Assembly: GCA_050050615.1 (NCBI GenBank) | Contig: JASFTV010000142.1 | Location: 1 to 8,487, forward strand | Direction of reading: 5' to 3' | DNA from: JASFTV01 sp050050615 | GTDB taxonomy: Bacteria; Desulfobacterota; DSM-4660; Desulfatiglandales; HGW-15 | Length of the DNA: 8,487 bases | Position numbers and translations under genes: made by a program | In this document: piece by piece, positions 1 to 4,576 of the stretch | How positions within the stretch are numbered: the first letter of the stretch is position 1 | How the letters are laid out: every line of letters starts with the position of its first letter | The notes under the pieces: model-generated | The model's database searches: none | Seen by the model: the letters and a program-made list of their open reading frames with translations, nothing else | Told to the model about the DNA's origin: nothing

Positions 1-875
1 AACTGCTGAACACGGTCCTTAAGGCATTGAGCCTGAAACCTCTTCAGGAAGATGACGATCTCGAAGCCACGGAACTGGTCCAAAACCTCCAGCTTCCTAC
101 ACGTCGGCCCACATTGTGCCCTGGATGCCCGCACAGGGCGGCCTTTTTTGCCATAAGGAAGACCAGGCCAAAGGCGATATTTACCTCGGACATAGGCTGC
201 TATACCTTGGGCCTCAATATGGGCGTGGTGGATACCTGTTTAGACATGGGGGCGGCAATCACCATGGCTTCCGGCTTCTATCACGCCTTTGATCAGGACG
301 AGGTACAGCAGCCTGTTGTAGCAACCATTGGTGACTCCACCTTCTTCCATTCAGGAGCCGCAGGCCTGTTGAATGCTGTCTATAATGGGGCACGATTCAT
401 CCTCGTCATCCTCGATAACCTGACGACCGCCATGACTGGGATGCAGCCTACGCCCGCTCTCGGCATACGGGCCGACGGGAGCGAGGGAAACGCCATCTCC
501 TTGGAAAGGGTTGTCGCAGGGTGTGGGGTTGATTTTGTGGAGGTGGTGGATCCCTACGATATCAAAAAGATGAACCAGGTACTCAAAAAGTCTACCGAAT
601 ACGTAAACGAACCTCAAGGGGGGATTGCCGTCATCATCGCTCGCCATCCCTGTCTCATCGCTCACAGGGAAGAAGCTATTCCGGAAAAGAAAATGGTCAC
701 AGTAACAGATGATTGTGCGGAATGTGATCTGTGCATTGATCGTTTTGAATGCCCTGCGCTATTCCATGATCAGGAGCTTGGGCGAACCACCATTAACAGA
801 ATGATTTGTTCTAATTGCGGCGTATGCCTTCAGATATGTCCGAAGGGAGCCATTGTAGAAGTTGAGGGAGCGTAA
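1..875 (+). CDS. iorA: Indolepyruvate:ferredoxin oxidoreductase, alpha subunit (C-terminal part, 5' end outside window)
   Basis: The frame is open from the left edge (first full codon 3-5), so the gene begins outside the window and about 290 C-terminal residues are seen. Together with IorB it oxidatively decarboxylates aryl pyruvates such as indolepyruvate to aryl-acetyl-CoA, reducing ferredoxin in the cytoplasm (family knowledge). Visible here are the thiamine-diphosphate half, beginning near the CPGCPH motif (nt 117-134), then SDIGCYTLG, the TPP motif GDSTFFHSG (nt 330-356) and LDN about 26 residues later. The C-terminus is a ferredoxin-like domain with two [4Fe-4S] motifs, CxxCxxCx5CP (nt 714-755) and CxxCxxCx3CP (nt 807-842). 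The TAA stop (873-875) shares its last A with the iorB ATG. A TTG at 27-29 is just an internal Leu codon. The family call is firm; the exact keto-acid used cannot be read from the sequence. Confidence 0.95.
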   Translation, partial: LLNTVLKALSLKPLQEDDDLEATELVQNLQLPTRRPTLCPGCPHRAAFFAIRKTRPKAIFTSDIGCYTLGLNMGVVDTCLDMGAAITMASGFYHAFDQDEVQQPVVATIGDSTFFHSGAAGLLNAVYNGARFILVILDNLTTAMTGMQPTPALGIRADGSEGNAISLERVVAGCGVDFVEVVDPYDIKKMNQVLKKSTEYVNEPQGGIAVIIARHPCLIAHREEAIPEKKMVTVTDDCAECDLCIDRFECPALFHDQELGRTTINRMICSNCGVCLQICPKGAIVEVEGA

Positions 876-1444
876 TGGATACGACCAATATTGTACTTTG
901 CGGGCTGGGTGGCCAAGGAATCCTTTTCATGACCAGAGTACTTGCTCAAGCGGCTCTGAATAAAGGCTTCAATATCATGGGGGCTGAAACCCACGGCATG
1001 GCTCAACGGGGTGGTTCCGTGGTGTCTCACTTGAGACTGGGAGGGGTTCACGGTTCTCTGGTACGAACAAATTCGGCCCATTTGTTGCTCGCCCTGGAAG
1101 AAAACGAAGCGTACCGAAACCTTCCCTTTCTCGCTCAGGAAGCCAAGATGTACGTAAACACGAATGCCTCCGATTTTCCAAGAGAAGAAGTCAAGAATTT
1201 TCTAGCCAAAAGGAAGATCCTATATCGCTCCGTACCTGCTGCAACCATAGCACAGGAGCTCGAGGCGCCCATGTCTTCAAATCTGGCCTTGCTGGGCTAT
1301 TTTTCTGCCTTTGGCCAAGGGCCGGTTAGCCATGAGGATCTGAGGATCACCATCGAGGACGTTAGCCCGGAGCGGTTCAGAGATAAGAATCTCGAGGTTT
1401 TTGGTACAGGCTTTGAATGGGGCATGAAGGAGAAAGGAGCTTGA
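875..1444 (+). CDS. iorB: Indolepyruvate:ferredoxin oxidoreductase, beta subunit
   Basis: This 189-residue protein belongs to the pyruvate/ketoisovalerate oxidoreductase gamma-type family and is the partner of the IorA subunit encoded directly upstream. The N-terminal glycine-rich loop GLGGQGIL (residues 10-17) and the signature ETHGMAQRGGSVVSH (residues 38-52) are typical of IorB. Length is normal for the family. The ATG start at 875 has a GGAG ribosome binding site at 867-870, inside the end of iorA, and the one-base TAATG overlap suggests coupled translation. Downstream, its TGA stop (1442-1444) overlaps the TTG start of the nucleotidyltransferase gene. The protein is expected in the cytoplasm as part of the IorAB complex. 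Confidence 0.95.
   Translation: MDTTNIVLCGLGGQGILFMTRVLAQAALNKGFNIMGAETHGMAQRGGSVVSHLRLGGVHGSLVRTNSAHLLLALEENEAYRNLPFLAQEAKMYVNTNASDFPREEVKNFLAKRKILYRSVPAATIAQELEAPMSSNLALLGYFSAFGQGPVSHEDLRITIEDVSPERFRDKNLEVFGTGFEWGMKEKGA
1427..1432 (+). promoter_or_regulatory. Ribosome binding site deciding the TTG start at 1441
   Basis: AAGGAG lies inside the 3' end of iorB, 8 nt before TTG 1441. A second GGAG (1436-1439) is only 1 nt from the TTG and is too close to serve it. The upstream in-frame ATG at 1417 has no comparable site, so TTG 1441 is the better start. Confidence 0.65.
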
Positions 1445-2052
1445 ACAAGATCGCTGGTCTCCTCCTGGCGGCTGGGGCTTCCACCAGAATGGGGAAACCC
1501 AAACAGCTGCTACGAGCAGGCGGCGTGTCATTGCTCGACCGTGTCCTCGAACAAACCCTGAACTCTGAACTTAATCGTGTCATTTTGGTTTTAGGCTTCA
1601 AAGCCCAAGAGATAGCGCAGGCTCTGAAAACAGATCGCCATCATCCCAAACTCAAGATCATTGAAAACAGGGACTATGCGGACGGCATCAGTTCTTCCAT
1701 AATCGCCGGGCTATCCGCGGTAGAAAAGGACCATGACCATGTTATGATCATCCTCGCAGATATGCCTCATATCTCATCAAAACTCATCGATCGTCTCCTT
1801 CACGAATACCTTGAATCCCACTCCCCACTGGGTGGTGTCAAAGTAAAAGACAGAAGGTCCCATCCGGTTGTTATCAGCCGTCGGTTCTACCCTGACCTCC
1901 ACCGGTTGCGGGGCGACACAGGGGCACGACACCTGTTCCTAAAACATCCTGATCAGATCTGCTTGGTGGAACCAGAAGAAGGGTACGAGGATACGGATAT
2001 TGACACAATGGAAGATTATCTTGGGTTCATAAAGTCAATAGAAGAGCCGTGA
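1441..2052 (+). CDS. MocA-like nucleotidyltransferase (molybdenum cofactor cytidylyltransferase family)
   Basis: With the TTG start the protein has 203 residues and begins MNKIAGLLLAAG, the expected N-terminus of the MobA/MocA-type NTP-transferase family. An ATG at 1417 would add 8 residues but lacks a good ribosome binding site. Visible motifs are the nucleotide-binding LAAGASTRMGKPKQ (residues 9-22), the metal-binding ADMP (Asp107), HPVVISRRF (from residue 141), GDTGAR (158-163) and DIDTMEDY (186-193). LAAG (rather than LAGG) and the HP...GD.GAR block fit MocA, which transfers CMP to molybdopterin for xanthine-dehydrogenase-type enzymes; that specificity is inference. The start overlaps the iorB stop as TTGA, so the gene is translationally coupled to iorAB. 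No molybdoenzyme gene is in the window, so its target is unknown. Another small-molecule nucleotidyltransferase is possible. Confidence 0.85.
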   Translation: MNKIAGLLLAAGASTRMGKPKQLLRAGGVSLLDRVLEQTLNSELNRVILVLGFKAQEIAQALKTDRHHPKLKIIENRDYADGISSSIIAGLSAVEKDHDHVMIILADMPHISSKLIDRLLHEYLESHSPLGGVKVKDRRSHPVVISRRFYPDLHRLRGDTGARHLFLKHPDQICLVEPEEGYEDTDIDTMEDYLGFIKSIEEP

Positions 2053-2064
2053 TGAAGACTGTAG

Positions 2065-2085
2065 CTCCCCGCCCAAGGCGGGGCG
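2065..2085. terminator. GC-rich hairpin between convergent genes (possible terminator or REP-like unit)
   Basis: CCCCGCC (2067-2073) and GGCGGGG (2077-2083) form a perfect 7-bp stem with a CAA loop, 14 nt after the stop of the MocA-like gene. It lies between convergent genes and could serve both, but no T-run follows on either strand, so a classical intrinsic terminator is not shown. The decamer CTCCCCGCCC (2065-2074) recurs at 4266-4275, also just after a plus-strand gene. The remaining gap to 2126 holds a weaker CCCG/CGGG pairing (2102-2105 with 2122-2125). Confidence 0.45.
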
Positions 2086-2126
2086 AACAAGACCGAGTCA
2101 GCCCGAAGGCGAGTGAGGAGCCGGGA

Positions 2127-2825
2127 TTAGGCGGTCAGGAAAGATTCAATGAAATCGGCCACCTCTTCTTTTCCCTTAAATACGCCGTAGTGCCCCTCGC
2201 ATAGGATATCCGCCTCGAGGGAAAGGAGCAGATTCAGAGATCGAACATAGGCCGGTCTGTCGGAGAGAAGGCTGGCGTCCAAGGGACCGTGAACATCTTG
2301 TCCAAAAAGCACCTTCAACCCGCCTGAGACTGTGAGATAAACCAGGGAGCCGGGGGAGTGGCCTGGAACGTGAATGGCCTCAATGTTTCTTCCCCCGAGT
2401 TCGAGATCTTCCCTTTCACCCACCAATTTCACATCAATGGGTAGACAGCCCATGGAGGCATCATACCACTTTGCAGCAGTGACCCTATCATTTCCTTGCT
2501 CCAGGAACCGGGCGTCCAACTCATGGGCCACTACCTGACAGTCTGTCTTTTCCCTGACGGCCCGAGCCCCACCAGTGTGATCAAAGTGGCAATGGGTAAT
2601 GAGAAGGTACTCTATGCCTGCCGGATCAACGCCACATTCCTGGATATTCCTGAAAAGCCTCTCCAAAGATCGGCCGCATCCTGCATCCACCAAGGCTGCG
2701 TGACCTCGAACGTTGATCAGGTAGATCGCACCGTCTTCCATAGAAGTCAGTGCGCTTCCGCCCACCTGCCAGATCTCATCAGTGATCTTGATTGGATCAT
2801 ATCCCACGGGAACTCCATTCGTCAT
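2127..2825 (-). CDS. Metallo-beta-lactamase-fold hydrolase (glyoxalase II-like)
   Basis: This 232-residue, probably cytoplasmic protein has the full zinc-binding set of the MBL superfamily: THCHFDH (His78, His80, Asp82, His83), His156 in HVPGHSPGS, Asp177 in FGQDVHG and a final His212 in EGHYG. The order and spacing resemble glyoxalase II and related thioester or lactone hydrolases, but the substrate cannot be read from sequence. No signal peptide is seen. The start is uncertain: ATG 2825 has no ribosome binding site (its upstream minus-strand sequence reads ACCTCCT, the opposite sense), while GTG at 2807 has GGAG 5 nt upstream and would give 226 residues without losing any conserved motif. 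The gene follows the lipoprotein gene on the same strand after 68 bp, so the two may be co-transcribed. Confidence 0.88.
   Translation of the reverse strand: MTNGVPVGYDPIKITDEIWQVGGSALTSMEDGAIYLINVRGHAALVDAGCGRSLERLFRNIQECGVDPAGIEYLLITHCHFDHTGGARAVREKTDCQVVAHELDARFLEQGNDRVTAAKWYDASMGCLPIDVKLVGEREDLELGGRNIEAIHVPGHSPGSLVYLTVSGGLKVLFGQDVHGPLDASLLSDRPAYVRSLNLLLSLEADILCEGHYGVFKGKEEVADFIESFLTA
2813..2816 (-). promoter_or_regulatory. Ribosome binding site favouring an alternative GTG start (2807) of the MBL hydrolase
   Basis: On the minus strand GGAG (2816 down to 2813) is followed by TTCCC and then GTG (2807-2805). The annotated ATG at 2825 has no such site. The shorter form removes only MTNGVP, before any conserved residue. 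Confidence 0.5.
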
Positions 2826-2857
2826 TCAGGAGGTAGAAATTCCAAACACGTAAATCC

Positions 2858-2881
2858 CTATCATGAACGAATGCACGATAG
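2858..2881 (-). other. Intercistronic RNA hairpin between lipoprotein and MBL hydrolase genes
   Basis: As minus-strand RNA, CUAUCGUG and CAUGAUAG form an 8-bp stem with one G-U pair around an 8-nt loop. As plus-strand RNA the same position would be an A-C mismatch. It lies 12 nt after the lipoprotein stop and has no following U-run, so it looks more like a processing, stability or attenuation element than a terminator. Function is inferred. Confidence 0.35.
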
Positions 2882-2893
2882 CCCTTATGTCCT

Positions 2894-3397
2894 CTAGTGG
2901 GATGATGGTTCTCGCCTTATGCGATCCCCGTCCGCAGCGAGATTGGGCGGTAACGGTAAGTCATGCACATACATGGTTTTGTCATCCACCACTTTCATAA
3001 CCGCATGATTCCAGGCTGAGACCATATATCCGTACAAATGGTCATCTGGCCCCAGGACCTTCCAGAGCCGTGGATAGTATTTCCCTATAGGTGTTTCACG
3101 TTGGATATAATCGATAAGATCGACCAAGTCTTCCTTGTTCTCTACCTTGAACCATCGATCTCCGACAACGGCCCTGTCGTCGTCCTTCCGATCAAACATG
3201 ACAGCGGATGGGTGCTTTTCATTCAAACCCGCATAATATATGGTGTAATCCCGCCAGTTCTTATTCAGGGTCTCCGTGGTCATCTTCTTTTCAGGCCCGG
3301 ATTCTAATCTAAGTTTCCCGTAAGATGCACATCCCGAAATAATGAATGCCAACAGTAGACCCGCCACAGCCGCTGGCATATATCTTTTTCTGTTCAT
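2894..3397 (-). CDS. Predicted lipoprotein of unknown function
   Basis: I do not recognise the family. The chosen ATG (3397) gives 167 residues and has AAGGAG at 3405-3410 on the minus strand, 7 nt upstream. The N-terminus MNRKRYMPAAVAGLLLAF is basic then hydrophobic and ends in a lipobox-like IISGC with the lipid-carrying Cys at 23, so export and membrane anchoring are likely. The mature part is soluble and mixed-charge, rich in Asp, Lys and Tyr (for example VGDRWFKVENKEDLVDLIDY and RLWKVLGPDDHLYGYMVSAW), with no cysteine after Cys23 and no CxxCH motif. The frame stays open upstream to 3604, but those 69 codons precede the signal sequence and lack a better start. It is divergent from the tetrahaem cytochrome gene and probably co-transcribed with the MBL hydrolase gene. 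A periplasmic role alongside the cytochrome is only a guess from position. Confidence 0.8.
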   Translation of the reverse strand: MNRKRYMPAAVAGLLLAFIISGCASYGKLRLESGPEKKMTTETLNKNWRDYTIYYAGLNEKHPSAVMFDRKDDDRAVVGDRWFKVENKEDLVDLIDYIQRETPIGKYYPRLWKVLGPDDHLYGYMVSAWNHAVMKVVDDKTMYVHDLPLPPNLAADGDRIRREPSSH

Positions 3398-3452
3398 GTT
3401 TTCTCTCCTTTTCTTATCTTTATCACCAATAAATTTTCCTCTTTCTACTGCT

Positions 3453-3480
3453 AAAATAAGGCCACATTGGCGCTTTGCAA
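3453..3480 (-). promoter_or_regulatory. Candidate promoter for the lipoprotein gene
   Basis: On the minus strand TTGCAA (3480-3475) and TATTTT (3458-3453) are 16 bp apart, each matching four of six sigma-70 consensus bases. The implied leader is about 50 nt, in an AT-rich stretch just before the AAGGAG site. This is by-eye evidence only. Confidence 0.3.
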
Positions 3481-3709
3481 TATCTCTTTTTGCTGCTTGC
3501 CCAGAATCACGACAAACAAAATCCTTGGGGCTTCTGATCATGACCTGACCGAAAGCATCCATCAGCCAAGGCAAGTCGGGTTCAACCCATCTCATTCCGC
3601 TCAAAGAAGCGTTATGAAATCAATGGCTTTTCTCATAGGCCCCTGACATAAGAGGGCCAAGCCTTGCCCACCTCTTTGCTTTTATCTCCCAAAAATCCGT
3701 TCTTCAAAT

Positions 3710-3726
3710 ATTCTTGACCCAAGAAT
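3710..3726. repeat. Perfect inverted repeat, candidate operator
   Basis: ATTCTTG-ACC-CAAGAAT has perfect 7-bp arms around a 3-bp centre. It lies 71 bp before the cytochrome ATG and overlaps the -35-like TTGACC (3714-3719), a suitable place for a dimeric regulator. It has no T-run, so it is not terminator-like. No known regulator's consensus is recognised. Confidence 0.4.
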
Positions 3727-3742
3727 CAGTTTGTTGTACACC
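3714..3742 (+). promoter_or_regulatory. Weak candidate promoter for the cytochrome gene
   Basis: TTGACC (3714-3719) is followed after 17 bp by TACACC (3737-3742), which matches only three of six -10 consensus bases. The -35-like box matches well and sits inside the palindrome at 3710-3726. A different sigma factor or start point is equally possible. Confidence 0.25.
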
Positions 3743-3796
3743 TCTAGCGCAAAACCCACGGAGCATGAATCTAGGAAATTGTAGAAGGAGGCAAAA

Positions 3797-4249
3797 ATGC
3801 AAACGAAAAGGAGAGTGGCTCCGCTTTTTGTCGCGATTTTGTGGATGCTGCTGGGAGTATCTGGCGAAATCATCGCGGTCAAAGCCAAGGCAGCGGAGCC
3901 TGCCGCGAGTCCTTCAGGCCTGGATGTGATCATCATTGACAACGAGGACTATGAATCCGACAGGAAGGGAATCGTCACATTTACCCACAGAAAGCATGCC
4001 CTGGATTATAAGGTCTCTTGCTGGGAATGTCACCACGAATATGTGGATGGGAAAAACATCTGGTCTCCTTGGGAGGAGACCGTGACATGCGGCGCGTGCC
4101 ACGACCCAGAGGAAAAATACGACAACCCTATTTTGCTGCAGAAAGCGTATCACTTCAATTGCAAGAACTGTCATAAGAGCCTAGCCAAGGAGAAAAAGAA
4201 AACCGGGCCCTATAGAAAATGCTATGGGTGCCATGAAAAACCGAAATGA
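3797..4249 (+). CDS. Periplasmic tetrahaem cytochrome c3 family protein
   Basis: The 150-residue precursor begins with a Sec-type signal (basic MQTKRR, hydrophobic residues 8-28) and a likely AKA cleavage site after residue 32. Four CxxCH haem-attachment motifs follow: CWECH (75-79), CGACH (98-102), CKNCH (122-126) and CYGCH (142-146). Distal ligand candidates His64 and His67 (FTHRKH), His80 directly after the first motif, and His119 reproduce the ligand order of class III cytochrome c3, so four bis-His haems are expected. Such proteins shuttle low-potential electrons in the periplasm between hydrogenases or formate dehydrogenases and membrane complexes (family knowledge). All four motifs have two-residue spacing, unlike Desulfovibrio c3, where two are CxxxxCH. 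The start has AAGGAGG at 3785-3791, 5 nt upstream. The gene stands alone on its strand and is divergent from a lipoprotein gene. Its redox partners are not in the window. Confidence 0.93.
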   Translation: MQTKRRVAPLFVAILWMLLGVSGEIIAVKAKAAEPAASPSGLDVIIIDNEDYESDRKGIVTFTHRKHALDYKVSCWECHHEYVDGKNIWSPWEETVTCGACHDPEEKYDNPILLQKAYHFNCKNCHKSLAKEKKKTGPYRKCYGCHEKPK

Positions 4250-4267
4250 GACCCCCTGCGTGAATCT

Positions 4268-4305
4268 CCCCGCCCTTCCGGACGGGGCTCTCTGCGGCGG
4301 TTTTT
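4268..4305 (+). terminator. Likely intrinsic terminator of the cytochrome gene
   Basis: Starting 18 nt after the cytochrome stop, CCCCG (4268-4272) pairs with CGGGG (4283-4287), with an inner CC-TTCC-GG. In the alternative fold CCGCC pairs with GGCGG (4296-4300), which directly abuts the TTTTT run at 4301-4305. The second fold has the right layout but a long loop that contains part of the first hairpin. Confidence 0.5.
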
Positions 4306-4414
4306 GTCGTATTGTCTACCGCAAACAGCTTGACATATTTCAGTCGTAGCGGGGCGCCTCAGCTTTCGTCGTCCGGACCGCAATCCCGGGGCGGGACCCA
4401 GCAGCGCTTTCAAC

Positions 4415-4465
4415 GGCTGTTCGACGTGCTCACCGCCCTTAGCAAAGTCGAAGGGGCCGAACGCC
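4415..4465. repeat. REP-like nested intergenic palindrome
   Basis: An outer arm GGC-T-GTTCG (4415-4423) pairs with CGAACGCC (4458-4465), with one bulged T. An inner arm TTCGAC-G-TGCT (4420-4430) pairs with AGCA-AA-GTCGAA (4441-4452). The two pairings share bases, so they are alternatives. The layout resembles the widespread intergenic palindromes of the form TTCGAC..GCTCA...GTCGAAGG found in many bacterial genomes, known from memory. Only one copy is in the window. Confidence 0.5.
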
Positions 4466-4470
4466 TCTGA

Positions 4471-4491
4471 GGGGCCAGCTCGGACGGCCCC
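4471..4491. repeat. GC-rich hairpin next to the REP-like element
   Basis: GGGGCC (4471-4476) and GGCCCC (4486-4491) are perfect 6-bp arms around a 9-nt loop, only 5 bp from the preceding palindrome. A weak TTTT appears at about 4501-4504 on the plus strand. It may be part of a composite repeat or a backup terminator for the cytochrome gene. Confidence 0.4.
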
Positions 4492-4576
4492 CGGTCGTCA
4501 TTTTGATTTGGATAAGCTATTTGTGTCACAACACACTAGAACCTAGCCTACCCTATGGCGGACAGGAACCTTTACG

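Larger units (their letters stand above)
3398..3796. other. Divergent intergenic region between lipoprotein and cytochrome genes
   Basis: This 399-bp stretch has no convincing gene. It holds a candidate minus-strand promoter (3453-3480), a palindrome with a plus-strand -35-like box (3710-3742), both ribosome binding sites at its ends (3405-3410 minus, 3785-3791 plus), and a weak GGCCC/GGGCC inverted pair (3638-3642 and 3654-3658) with no T-run after it. The extension of the lipoprotein frame across 3398-3604 is judged fortuitous. Confidence 0.6.
4250..4576. other. GC-rich convergent intergenic region
   Basis: This 327-bp stretch separates the cytochrome gene from the 3' end of comEC. It contains the cytochrome terminator (4268-4305), a perfect GTCCGGAC palindrome near 4371-4378, a REP-like nested palindrome (4415-4465) and a GGGGCC/GGCCCC hairpin (4471-4491). 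A plus-strand frame open over 4264-4470 and an Arg-rich minus-strand frame over 4222-4413 are judged to be by-products of the GC-rich repeats. From about 4500 to 4576 the sequence is AT-richer and shows only a short TTGTG-T-CACAA palindrome, with no T-run terminator for comEC. Confidence 0.6.

Noticed and set aside
2496..2897. Plus-strand 133-codon frame opposite the MBL hydrolase
   Set aside because: It is antisense to a gene with a complete set of zinc ligands and has no recognisable domain.
3398..3604. N-terminal extension of the lipoprotein frame to 3604
   Set aside because: It would place a basic-hydrophobic signal and lipobox in the middle of the protein; ATG 3397 has a strong AAGGAG site.
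3638..3658. GGCCC/GGGCC inverted pair as a terminator
   Set aside because: Only five pairs with an 11-nt loop, no T-run on either strand, and no gene ends there.
4222..4413. Minus-strand 63-codon frame
   Set aside because: Arg- and Gly-rich product typical of GC-rich non-coding DNA, overlapping the end of the cytochrome gene, with no recognisable domain.
4264..4470. Open plus-strand frame of 69 codons ending in a protein-like QQRFQRLFDVLTALSKVEGAERL-type tail
   Set aside because: It has no ATG or ribosome binding site, runs through the terminator hairpin, and its protein-like tail is just the translation of the REP-like palindrome.
4521..4534. TTGTG-T-CACAA palindrome as a CRP-like site
   Set aside because: The spacing does not match TGTGA-N6-TCACA, and it lies between convergent genes where no promoter is expected.
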